64,000 bases of DNA from positions 62,001 through 126,000 of the forward strand of contig NZ_JAIYCP010000010.1 in the NCBI RefSeq assembly GCF_027487935.1. The letters are read 5' to 3'. The DNA comes from Brevundimonas sp. GTDB lineage: Bacteria; Pseudomonadota; Alphaproteobacteria; Caulobacterales; Caulobacteraceae. The notes under the pieces were generated by a model. It was given only the letters and a program-made list of their open reading frames with translations. It searched no databases and was not told the origin of the DNA. Made by a program: the position numbers and the translations under genes. Shown piece by piece: positions 41,559-49,654 of this stretch; the first letter of the stretch is position 1, and every line of letters starts with the position of its first letter.

Positions 41559-41590
41559 CGTTAACCGATTGCCGAATGCAGCCGTTAACC
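41559..41590. repeat. Two direct CGTTAACC repeats before the TetR gene
   Basis: CGTTAACC occurs at 41559-41566 and 41583-41590, 24 nt apart. They lie in the 218-nt gap upstream of the TetR gene. GTTAAC is itself palindromic. They might be regulator sites, and TTAA is also a CtrA half-site, but CtrA spacing (N7) is not met. Confidence 0.35.
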
Positions 41591-41747
41591 CGGCGACCCC
41601 ATTCTGGTGGTCGTTGAGTGCTGCCCGCCGCGTTCTCGCTTGACAGGCGATTTCTGTGACTGCCTTTGCGTCTCCTGCGGATTTTCCTCCGCTTTGGCTA
41701 CAGTTCCCACGACGGTGGAAATCCGTCGACCAGTGAGTACCCGTTTC

Positions 41748-42410
41748 ATGCCAGATACCCCCTTGCCTCCTGCTCAAGCCGGTGATCGCGATAGCGAGAC
41801 GCCACGGCTGAACCGCCGCCAGGCGGCCAAGTTGCGCACCCGCCAGAAGGTCCTGGAAGCCGCCCGCACCCTGTTTGCCGAGCGGGGCTATGAGCCGGCG
41901 ACCATCCGCGACATCGCCAAGGGCGCAGGCATGTCCACGGGCGCGGTTTTTGCCAATTTCCAGGACAAGGCCGAGCTGTTCGAGGCTGTCCTGACCGAGG
42001 ATCTGCTGAAACTGGGCGAAACCCTGCGCACCGCTGCGGACGCCGAGACCTCTGTGCGTGCGCGGCTTCTGGCCGCCCTGACCGCCGGCTATCACGGCTC
42101 CCTGGACCAGCTGCCCCTCGTCCAGGCGGTGGTCGCGCGCTCCTGGTTCCAGCCCGTCGCCGCCGAGACGCACACCCGCAGCGCGATCAAGCCGCTGGTC
42201 AGGGTCGTGGCCGACACCCTGCAGGCCGGGGTGCAGGCAGGCGAACTGCGCCCGGACGCCGATGTGCGCCTGCTCACCGAGCTGATCTATGGGGCCTGGC
42301 TGTCGAACTATCGCGGTGCGGCCTATGACGGCTGGACGCTGCAGGATCTGACGACCCGGATCGGCAAGCAGATCGATGTGATCCTGGCGGGCCAGATCAT
42401 CCGGCAGTAG
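41748..42410 (+). CDS. TetR/AcrR family transcriptional regulator
   Basis: The 220-residue protein begins at the ATG at 41748, after which a Pro-rich leader precedes the HTH. The DNA-binding domain reads LRTRQKVLEAARTLFAERGYEPATIRDIAKGAGMSTGAVFANFQDKAELFEAVL, an ordinary TetR_N. The ligand domain has no specific motif. It is convergent with the Rieske oxygenase gene and downstream of the antiporter; the regulated gene is not obvious. It may be self-regulated through the repeats upstream. Confidence 0.9.
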   Translation: MPDTPLPPAQAGDRDSETPRLNRRQAAKLRTRQKVLEAARTLFAERGYEPATIRDIAKGAGMSTGAVFANFQDKAELFEAVLTEDLLKLGETLRTAADAETSVRARLLAALTAGYHGSLDQLPLVQAVVARSWFQPVAAETHTRSAIKPLVRVVADTLQAGVQAGELRPDADVRLLTELIYGAWLSNYRGAAYDGWTLQDLTTRIGKQIDVILAGQIIRQ

Positions 42411-42434
42411 CCCCGACCGGAGACGAAATGACAG

Positions 42435-42462
42435 GAAGGCTGCGGCTTGCGTCGCGGCCTTC
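42435..42462. terminator. Bidirectional terminator-like hairpin
   Basis: GAAGGCTGCG pairs with CGCGGCCTTC (one G-T wobble) around an 8-nt loop, between the convergent TetR and Rieske oxygenase genes. T-tails are weak on both sides. Confidence 0.5.
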
Positions 42463-42466
42463 TGCC

Positions 42467-43588
42467 TCAGCTCTTCCACCTCAGCACAGCCGCCTTCACA
42501 GGATTGGCGAACGGCCGGCCTTCCGCGCGGGACCTGGCCCATTCGCGCTTGAGCTGCTGGTACCATTTGGCCTGTTTGTCGGCGTCGTCGATCCAGATCA
42601 GGGCCGGGTCGTAACGCAGGCCTTCGTTCTGCAGGTTCACCATGCCGCCGTCCTGTTTCAGGAAGGCGACGACGCCCATGCGCAGGAAGGGCCTGGCGAG
42701 GCTGAACACCCAGTGGTCGGACCAGAAGATCTGGGTGATCGTCGTCCGGGTGTCGGTCCGGGGGGTCAGGCAGGTCAGGGCCAGCACCTGTCTGGGCCCG
42801 ACCTGAATGTGTTCCCAGCGATAGCCGGGCAGGCGGAAGGTGATCTCGGTCGCGGGGGCACCGCCCAGCAGCCGGTAGGCCCGGCTGTTGGATGAGGGCG
42901 CGTGGCGCACCATGGCGAAACCGTGCTCGCGCGGCTCGAAGGCCTTGGCCTTCTCATGCATCGACTTTGCCGACCGCCACCACCACTGCTGATGCACATA
43001 GGGGCCGTGGGCCGGGTCCATCAGGCCGACGACGGCGTGGTCGACATGGGCATCGAAATCCATCGACTCGACCATCTTCGCCTCACCCCCGACGACGCCG
43101 GGGAACAGGGGCGGCTCGTGGTCCGGATCGGGCGCGTTACGCGGGTCGGAGGCCATCCAGACGAAGACCATGCCCTGGCTCTCGCGCACCGGATACGACC
43201 GCACGCGGATCCGGTCGGCTTCATAGGCCTGGTCCTCGACCAGGGAGGGGATGGCGGCACAGACGCCGTCCGGGCGGAACCGCCAGCCGTGGTAGCAGCA
43301 CTCGATGGTCTCGCCCTCGCCGGGCTTTTCGACCAGTCGTCCGGCGGACAGGGGCGCCGCGCGGTGCGGGCAGATGTCGCGCATCGCATAGACCTGGCCC
43401 GCGCGGGTCCGGCCGATCAGCACCGGTTCTCCCAGCAGTTCGTGGCGTTTGAGCGAGGCGGGGGCGACGTCGCGCGACAGGGCGACGAAATACCAGGCGT
43501 CCAGCACAAACCCGGTGCCGAAGGCGGCCGGCGGGGCCTTGGCTTCGGGGGAACGGGCGGAGAGGGGGGCGCTGTCGGCTGGGCTCAT
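42467..43588 (-). CDS. Rieske-type aromatic ring-hydroxylating oxygenase, alpha subunit
   Basis: The 373-residue protein has the Rieske [2Fe-2S] ligands in CPHRAAPLSAGR (Cys73, His75) and CCYHGWRF (Cys97, His100). The mononuclear iron site is in DAHVDHAVVGLMDPAHGPYVHQ, with two His and nearby Asp. This layout resembles single-component or reductase-dependent oxygenases of the PobA/vanillate-demethylase type. No reductase, ferredoxin or small subunit gene is adjacent, so the substrate and electron donor are unknown. It diverges from an exported hydrolase. Confidence 0.88.
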   Translation of the reverse strand: MSPADSAPLSARSPEAKAPPAAFGTGFVLDAWYFVALSRDVAPASLKRHELLGEPVLIGRTRAGQVYAMRDICPHRAAPLSAGRLVEKPGEGETIECCYHGWRFRPDGVCAAIPSLVEDQAYEADRIRVRSYPVRESQGMVFVWMASDPRNAPDPDHEPPLFPGVVGGEAKMVESMDFDAHVDHAVVGLMDPAHGPYVHQQWWWRSAKSMHEKAKAFEPREHGFAMVRHAPSSNSRAYRLLGGAPATEITFRLPGYRWEHIQVGPRQVLALTCLTPRTDTRTTITQIFWSDHWVFSLARPFLRMGVVAFLKQDGGMVNLQNEGLRYDPALIWIDDADKQAKWYQQLKREWARSRAEGRPFANPVKAAVLRWKS

Positions 43589-43704
43589 GCGAACACTTTA
43601 GCGGGACGCGACGGTGAAGTCTTGACCGGCCGCATCCAATCGCGCCCTGTGTGACGACCCGTGGAGAGAAGCGGGCGTATCGCCCGACCGCCGAGGGACA
43701 GACC

Positions 43705-44676
43705 ATGAAGACCTTGACCGCCATCGCCGCCCTCGCCGGGGCCGTCGCCCTCGCTACCGGCGCGCCCGCCCTCGCCCAGGCGCACGGCGACCATGGCCAG
43801 CACCCGGCCCCCGCGCGGGCCGGGGCACCGGAGGCCGGCCACGGTCATGCCCATGCCGATTTCGAATCCGGCCGGTTCCACGTCCGCGTCGACGGACCCG
43901 AGCACCCGGTCGGCGACATCATCATGATCCCCGGCCTGTCCTCGTCGCCCCACGCCTTTGACCTGTTGACCGAAGAGCTGAAGGGCCGTTACCGCATCCA
44001 CCGCATTCATGTGCAGGGCTTCGCCGGCGCACCCGTCGAGGACAATGCCACAGGTCCCGTCGCCGCCCCGGTGGCCGAGGATCTGGCCCGCTACATCGCC
44101 GAACAGGGGCTGAACAGGCCGGCGGTGATCGGCCATTCGATGGGCGGGACGATCGGCATGATGCTGGCGGCGCGCCATCCCGACAGCGTCGGCCGGCTGA
44201 TGGTCGTCGACATGATCCCCTTCATGGGGGCGATGTTCGGTGGTGCCGCGGCAACCCCGGCGAGCGTCGCGCCTATGGCGGACCAGATCTACGCCGGCAT
44301 GACCGCAGCGCCCGAGGAGTCCTACCGGCAACAGGCCGCCGCCGCCGTGACGGGGATGATCCGGACGGAGTCCCTGCGCGCCGGCCCGCTGCAGGACTCG
44401 GCCCGCAGCGACCGGGCGGTCTCCGCCTCGGCCTATCGGGAGCTGATCGTCACCGATCTTCGGCCGGAGCTGCCCCGGATCAAGGCCCCCACAACCGTCC
44501 TCTATGTGGCCTTCGACTTTCCGGGCATGACGCCCGCGATAACCGACGGCATCTACGGGGCCTCCTTTGCCACCCTGTCCGGCGCGACCCTGAAGCGGAT
44601 CGATGACAGCGCCCATTTCATCATGCTGGACCAGCCGGCGCGGTTCGCCGCCGAGGTGAACGCGTTTTTAGAATAG
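43705..44676 (+). CDS. Exported alpha/beta hydrolase with His-rich N-terminus
   Basis: The 323-residue protein starts at the ATG at 43705 with signal peptide MKTLTAIAALAGAVALATGAP. The mature start has nine histidines in about 30 residues (AHGDHGQHPAP, then AGHGHAHADFES). The hydrolase core has VIGHSMGGTIGMMLA, with nucleophile Ser in the GxSxG elbow (about residue 150), and a C-terminal His in RIDDSAHFIMLDQP; the acid residue is not identified. The substrate is unknown. The metal-binding-looking N-terminus is unusual for this family. Confidence 0.85.
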   Translation: MKTLTAIAALAGAVALATGAPALAQAHGDHGQHPAPARAGAPEAGHGHAHADFESGRFHVRVDGPEHPVGDIIMIPGLSSSPHAFDLLTEELKGRYRIHRIHVQGFAGAPVEDNATGPVAAPVAEDLARYIAEQGLNRPAVIGHSMGGTIGMMLAARHPDSVGRLMVVDMIPFMGAMFGGAAATPASVAPMADQIYAGMTAAPEESYRQQAAAAVTGMIRTESLRAGPLQDSARSDRAVSASAYRELIVTDLRPELPRIKAPTTVLYVAFDFPGMTPAITDGIYGASFATLSGATLKRIDDSAHFIMLDQPARFAAEVNAFLE

Positions 44677-44793
44677 GCGTGCGAATCGTCATGGTTTCGG
44701 CGGAAACACCTCTCACAGTGCTGTGACTGACGAGGGGGCGTTTCCGTGCGTCCCAGGACCGGCTAAGACCGGACCGGGTTTGATGAGGTTTCG

Positions 44794-46911
44794 ATGGCGG
44801 GCTTCGACTTCAGCTTCGGGCGTGGCGGCGGCGCGAGGCCGCAATCCGAACGCACGCCGTTGCAGCGCGTTCTTTACTGGGGCGCGGTTCTGGCCGTCTG
44901 GGGGGCGATCTTCCTGGTCGTCTTCTTCGCGGTCTTCGCCCGGGACCTGCCTGACACCTCGACCCTCTACAATGTCGATCGCCAGCCCTCGATCACCTAT
45001 CTGGACCGCAACGGTGCCCTGATCGCGGTGCGCGGCACCCAGCAGGCTCCGCCGGCCGATCTGGAGGCCCTGCCCGACTATGTGCCCGCGGCCTTCATCG
45101 CCATCGAGGACCGGCGCTTCTATTTCCATCCCGGCTTCGACCCGATCGGCATGAGCCGGGCCATGGCGGCCAACATGCGCGCCGGTCGCGTGGTCCAGGG
45201 CGGCTCGACCCTGACGCAGCAGCTGGCCAAGAACCTGTTCCTGTCCCCCGACCAGAACATGAAGCGCAAGGTCCAGGAGCTGATGCTGGCGGTCTGGCTG
45301 GAGATGAAATTCTCCAAGAAGGAGATCCTCGCCCTGTATCTGAACCGGGTCTATTTCGGTGCCGGGGCCTATGGGATCGAGGCGGCCTCGCAGCGCTATT
45401 TCGACAAGAGCGCCAAACAGCTGACGGTCGGCGAGGCGGCCTTGCTGGCCGGGCTTCTGAAGGCACCGTCGCGGTATTCGCCCGTGTCCGAGAGCGAACG
45501 GGCGGCCGCGCGCGCCACCGTTGTGCTGAACGAGATGGTGGACGCGGGGGTGATCACGCCCGAACAGCGCGCCGCCGCCGTGACCGAGCCGGTCCGCGTC
45601 TCGCGCACCCTGGCCACCCAGCACGCCCAGTATTTCATCGACTGGCTGGACAAGCAGATCCGCGAACTGGTCGGCGAGCCGACCGAGGACATGATCGTCG
45701 AGACCACGCTGGACCTGACCCTCCAGACCCAAGCCGAGCGGGTGGTGCGCCGCATCCTCGACCGCGACCGCTCCCGGGGGGTGCAGCAGGCGGCGTTGGT
45801 CGCGCTGGACGGCGAGGGCCGGGTCCGGGCCATGATCGGCGGGGCCTCCTATGCCGACAGCCAGTTCAACCGGGCCACCGATGCGCGCCGTCAGGCCGGA
45901 TCCGCCTTCAAGCCGTTCGTCTATCTGACGGCGCTGGAGACCGGTTACACGCCCGAGACCATGGTCAATGACGCCCCGATCCGCATCGGCAACTGGTCGC
46001 CGAGCAACTATTCGGACTCATTCGCCGGCGAGATGACCATGGCCCAGGCCGTGGCCCAGTCGACCAACACCATCGCCGCCGGCATGGCGGACCAGATCGG
46101 CCGGGACAATGTCGCCCGCACCGCCCGTCGTCTGGGGATCACCAGCCGGATCGGGCTGGAGCCGGCCATGGCGCTGGGGGCCGTCGAGGTCTCGCCGCTG
46201 GAAATGGCCCAGGCCTATGACGCCTTCGCCAATGGCGGCAAGCGGGTCACGGCCTTCGGGATCAGCCGGATCCGTTCGCCCGAGGGCCGGGTGATCTACC
46301 AGCGGGCCAGCCGCGAGGCCGGGCCGGTCCAGGCCATCTCCAATCCGTACCTCTACTATCAGAACCAGATGCTGCGGGGCGTCATGACCTCGGGCACGGG
46401 TCGCGCGGCGGCCATCGCCGGCCGGGATATCGCCGGCAAGACCGGCACCACCTCGGACTACAAGGACGCCTGGTTCGTCGGCTATACCGGCGGCTTCGTC
46501 ACCGCCGTCTGGGTCGGCAAGGACGACAATACCGCCATGCGCGGGGTCACCGGCGGCTCGTCCCCGGCAGCCATCTGGCGCGGCTTCATGGAGGTGGCCC
46601 TGCCGCGCCTGAACGCCCCGGCCATCCCCAACGGCCCGGCCATGCCCGAGGGCTGGGAGCCGCCGAGCCCGGTCGAGAATCTGATCGGCCGCATCGGGGA
46701 CATCTTCGGCGACAGTCCGCCGGCCGAGGTCGATCCGGTGGGCGAGGCCCAGCTGGAGCCGATGCCGCGCCAGCCGGCACCGCCGCGCCGCTCCGAGCCC
46801 GGGCCCGCCGTGGTGCGTCCGACCGCGCCCCAGCCGCAGCGCGATGCACCGGATCAGCGGCCCGAAGCGGCACCGCCGCCCGAGAAGAAGGCCGAGCCGC
46901 TGTTCTTCTAG
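44794..46911 (+). CDS. mrcA: Penicillin-binding protein 1A
   Basis: The 705-residue bifunctional peptidoglycan synthase has a cytoplasmic N-terminus, one membrane segment (about 28-50) and then a GT51 domain with AAFIAIEDRRFYFHPGFDP (catalytic Glu) and GGSTLTQQLAKNLFLS. The transpeptidase domain has SxxK as GSAFKPFVYL, SxN as VAQSTNTIAA, and KTG as IAGKTGTTSDYKDAW. A Pro-rich C-terminal tail (about 610-705) ends KKAEPLFF. It polymerises and crosslinks glycan strands in the periplasm. The start at 44794 is preferred over upstream frames. Confidence 0.95.
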   Translation: MAGFDFSFGRGGGARPQSERTPLQRVLYWGAVLAVWGAIFLVVFFAVFARDLPDTSTLYNVDRQPSITYLDRNGALIAVRGTQQAPPADLEALPDYVPAAFIAIEDRRFYFHPGFDPIGMSRAMAANMRAGRVVQGGSTLTQQLAKNLFLSPDQNMKRKVQELMLAVWLEMKFSKKEILALYLNRVYFGAGAYGIEAASQRYFDKSAKQLTVGEAALLAGLLKAPSRYSPVSESERAAARATVVLNEMVDAGVITPEQRAAAVTEPVRVSRTLATQHAQYFIDWLDKQIRELVGEPTEDMIVETTLDLTLQTQAERVVRRILDRDRSRGVQQAALVALDGEGRVRAMIGGASYADSQFNRATDARRQAGSAFKPFVYLTALETGYTPETMVNDAPIRIGNWSPSNYSDSFAGEMTMAQAVAQSTNTIAAGMADQIGRDNVARTARRLGITSRIGLEPAMALGAVEVSPLEMAQAYDAFANGGKRVTAFGISRIRSPEGRVIYQRASREAGPVQAISNPYLYYQNQMLRGVMTSGTGRAAAIAGRDIAGKTGTTSDYKDAWFVGYTGGFVTAVWVGKDDNTAMRGVTGGSSPAAIWRGFMEVALPRLNAPAIPNGPAMPEGWEPPSPVENLIGRIGDIFGDSPPAEVDPVGEAQLEPMPRQPAPPRRSEPGPAVVRPTAPQPQRDAPDQRPEAAPPPEKKAEPLFF

Positions 46912-46923
46912 TCCGATCAGGCC

Positions 46924-47634
46924 CTAGCGGCCGACGGCGTGAAGCGCGGGCCCGTTCTCGCGCAGCCATTTGCGGAACGGGCGGTGGTCGCCGACCAGAC
47001 GCTGGACCACGGCCCAATAGGCCGGGCTGTGGTCGGCGTGGACCAGATGGGCGACCTCGTGGGCGGCGAGGTAGTCGATCACCGCGGGCGGGGCCATGAT
47101 CACGCGCCAGCTGTAGCGGATCGAGCGGTTGTGCGGGCTGCACGAGCCCCAGCGGGATTTCGGGTCGGCGATCGACAGTCGGACCGGACGCTGGCCCAGG
47201 GTGCGCAGATGGACATCGGTGCGGGTCTGGAGCGTGTCCCTGGCCACCCGCTTGAACAGGTTTTCGACCCGGCGCACATAGGCCTCGCCCTCGCCGCCCG
47301 AGGCGATCAGGGGACCGTCGGCGTCCTCGGTCAGACGGGCCGCGCCGGCGCCACCGGTGGAGATCAGCCGCGTCGGCCGGCCGAACAGGTCGATGACCGC
47401 GCCGGGCGCGATCGGCGTGCCTTGCGGCCGTTCGGCCAGCCGTTCGCGCATCCAGTCCGTCTTGGTGCGGGCGAAGGCGACGACCTCGGCCAGTTTGCGC
47501 TCGGACGGGGCGATCAGCACGGCCTCACCGGCGCGGGCGTCGATCCGGATCGACAGCCGGCGTGCGCGCGGATTGACGGACAGCCGGGCCGTCAGTCCTT
47601 CAAGCGGCAGCCGCTGGCCGTTCCGGTACTGCAA
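46924..47634 (-). CDS. YgjP-like zinc metalloprotease (DUF45)
   Basis: The 236-residue protein ends with the YgjP/SprT-like core SRWGSCSPHNRSIRYSWRVIMAPPAVIDYL, then AAHEVAHLVHADHSPAYW, where HExxH plus the downstream His bind zinc (about residue 190). The first 120 residues are the DUF45 N-terminal part (SVNPRARRLSIRIDA). Function is not established. Its start lies 35 nt inside the PHA depolymerase gene, so they are co-transcribed. It ends 12 nt from the mrcA stop on the other strand. Confidence 0.87.
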   Translation of the reverse strand: MQYRNGQRLPLEGLTARLSVNPRARRLSIRIDARAGEAVLIAPSERKLAEVVAFARTKTDWMRERLAERPQGTPIAPGAVIDLFGRPTRLISTGGAGAARLTEDADGPLIASGGEGEAYVRRVENLFKRVARDTLQTRTDVHLRTLGQRPVRLSIADPKSRWGSCSPHNRSIRYSWRVIMAPPAVIDYLAAHEVAHLVHADHSPAYWAVVQRLVGDHRPFRKWLRENGPALHAVGR

Positions 47635-48880
47635 CTATGGCCTCGTTCTTCGCAATGAAGTCGCGCACCCGCGGATAGATGTCGTCGCGGAAGCGGCGTC
47701 CGTTGAAGACGCCATAGTGGCCGACATCGGGGTGAACATACAGCACCCGCCGGTCGTCCGGCAGGCCTGTGCACAGGGTATGGGCGGCCTGGGTCTGGCC
47801 GACGCCCGAGATGTCGTCCTGCCCGCCCTCGACCGTCATCAGGCCGATGTCGGTGATGCCGGTCAGATCGACCGTGCGGCCGCGATGCTCCAGCAGGCCG
47901 CGCGCCAGCAGGTGCTGCTGGAAGACGATGTCGATGGTCTGGAGATAGAATTCCTCGGTCAGGTCCAGCACCGAGAGATATTCGTCGTAGAAGGCCTCGT
48001 GCTTCTGGGCCCCGTCGCCGTCGCCCGAGACCAGGTGGCCGAAATAGTCGCGATGGGCGTCGACGTGCTTGTCCTCGTTCATGGACATGAAGCTGTAGAG
48101 CTGGACGAAGCCCGGATAGACCCGCCGTCCGAAGCCCGGATAGGGCCAGGGCACGGTGTGGATCATGTTGGATTTGAACCAGGTGAAGGGCTTGGCCTCG
48201 GCCAGCTGATTGGTCACCGTCGGCGACAGGCGGGCATCGATCGGCGAGCCCATGAAGGTCATGGAAGCGGGCCGGTTCGGGTCCTTGTCCGCGGCCATCA
48301 GGGCGCAGGCGGCCAGCACCGGCGGGCCGGGCTGGCAGACGCCGACGACATGGGCGCGGGGCCCTATCTGCCCCAGCATGGTCCGGACGTGGTCGATATA
48401 GTCGAAGAAGTCGAACCGGCCTTCGAGCATCGGCACCTGACGGGCGTTGACCCAGTCGGTGACATAGACGTCGTGGTCCTGGAGGAAGCCCTCGACCGTG
48501 CCGCGCAGCAGGGTGGCGTAGTGGCCCGACAGGGGGGCGACGATCAGCACAGCCGGGGCGGACGTGGGCTTGCCGGCCCGTTTCAGGTCGCCCAGGTGGC
48601 GGGCGAACCGCACCAGCCGGCACCAGGGCGAGGACCAGATCACCTGTTCGGTGGTGCGCACGGTCTTGCCGCCGATGGTCAGGGTCTCAAGGCCCCAGGC
48701 GGGCTTGCCGTAACGGCGCGTCACGCTCTCGAACAGGCCGGCCGAGGCCAGGGCCGTACGGCCGATCGCGGTGTCAGAGGCCGGATTGAAGGGAGAGGTC
48801 CAGAACTGGCGGGCCAACTGGGCCCCGAACCGGAACGGCGTCGCCGAATGATAGGCGAGCTCGTGAAGCGAATAGAGCAT
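47600..48880 (-). CDS. phaZ: Intracellular polyhydroxyalkanoate depolymerase
   Basis: The 426-residue protein starts at the ATG at 48880 (MLYSLHELAYHSATPFR), the typical start of intracellular PHB depolymerases. The nucleophile is Cys182 in VVGVCQPGPPVLAA, the position known in Cupriavidus PhaZ1, in place of a lipase-box Ser. Other shared blocks are VYVTDWVNARQVP, FMGSPIDARLSPTVTN and LMTVEGGQDDISG, with His in LYVHPDVGHYGVFNGRRFR. It releases 3-hydroxybutyrate units from stored PHB. No phasin or synthase gene is in the window. Confidence 0.93.
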   Translation of the reverse strand: MLYSLHELAYHSATPFRFGAQLARQFWTSPFNPASDTAIGRTALASAGLFESVTRRYGKPAWGLETLTIGGKTVRTTEQVIWSSPWCRLVRFARHLGDLKRAGKPTSAPAVLIVAPLSGHYATLLRGTVEGFLQDHDVYVTDWVNARQVPMLEGRFDFFDYIDHVRTMLGQIGPRAHVVGVCQPGPPVLAACALMAADKDPNRPASMTFMGSPIDARLSPTVTNQLAEAKPFTWFKSNMIHTVPWPYPGFGRRVYPGFVQLYSFMSMNEDKHVDAHRDYFGHLVSGDGDGAQKHEAFYDEYLSVLDLTEEFYLQTIDIVFQQHLLARGLLEHRGRTVDLTGITDIGLMTVEGGQDDISGVGQTQAAHTLCTGLPDDRRVLYVHPDVGHYGVFNGRRFRDDIYPRVRDFIAKNEAIVAVPERPAAAA

Positions 48881-48953
48881 GGAATCCCTGGGACGGCCCT
48901 GCCATTGCGCGGCAGAGCACCATAGAACGCATTGCACTGCAAAAAGATTTATT

Positions 48954-48972
48954 CCTCCCCCGAAGGGGGAGG
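48954..48972 (-). terminator. Palindromic hairpin, terminator of SCO gene
   Basis: CCTCCCCC-GAA-GGGGGAGG has a perfect 8-bp stem next to the SCO stop codon. On the minus strand AATAAATCTTTTT follows. A related hairpin lies at 57816-57837. Confidence 0.6.
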
Positions 48973-48973
48973 A

Positions 48974-49603
48974 TTACCCCCGCGCCATGGCCTGTTCGAT
49001 GACCCGGGCCGCATTGGCGGGCCCCAGATCATGGCCCAGGGCGCTTCGCATCCGGCCGTCCGGGCCCATCAGATAGATGGTCAGCGAGTGGTTCATGGCA
49101 TAGCCCTCGCCCTCACCGACCTTCTGGTAGACGGCCCTGTAGGCCGTGGCGGCGGCCCGGACCTGTTCCGGCGTGCCGGTCAGGCCGATGACGCCCTCGG
49201 GAAAGCCGTCCGAGGACAGATAGTCCTTCAGCGCCTGTGGGGTGTCTCGCTCCGGGTCGATCGAGATGAAGACGATCTGGATGTCGTCGGCCCGGCTCCC
49301 CAGCGCCTGTTTGGTCGCCTCGAGCATCTGCAAGGTGGTCGGGCAATAGTCCGGGCAGTAGGTGAAGCCGAAGAAGACCAGCGACCATTTCCCGTTCAAC
49401 AGGGTCTGGTCGACGGTCTGACCGTCCTGATTGACCAGCTGGAAGGGGCCGCCGACGTCGGGCTGGCCCGTTGAGCTGATCTGGCCCGAGGCCAGACTGC
49501 CGTCTTCGCGTCCGGTCACCATCACGATGGTCCCGACCGCCACAACGGCGGCGATGGCGACACAGGCGCCGGCGAACAGCAGGATGGAACGGCGCGGCAT
49601 CAT
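48974..49603 (-). CDS. SCO1/SenC family copper chaperone
   Basis: The 209-residue protein has an N-terminal membrane anchor (about 6-28) and a thioredoxin-like domain in the periplasm. Copper ligands are Cys83 and Cys87 in FTYCPDYCPTT and His172 in YAMNHSLTIYLMG. SCO proteins deliver copper to the CuA site of cytochrome oxidase or act as thiol redox proteins. It starts at the first of two consecutive ATGs (49603). It is divergent from regB, 51 bp away. In Rhodobacter the SCO homologue senC lies with the reg genes (established knowledge). Confidence 0.93.
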   Translation of the reverse strand: MMPRRSILLFAGACVAIAAVVAVGTIVMVTGREDGSLASGQISSTGQPDVGGPFQLVNQDGQTVDQTLLNGKWSLVFFGFTYCPDYCPTTLQMLEATKQALGSRADDIQIVFISIDPERDTPQALKDYLSSDGFPEGVIGLTGTPEQVRAAATAYRAVYQKVGEGEGYAMNHSLTIYLMGPDGRMRSALGHDLGPANAARVIEQAMARG

Positions 49604-49654
49604 GGCCCCCTCAAAAACGCGCACGCGCGCGCACGACAGGTCTATAGAAGACAG

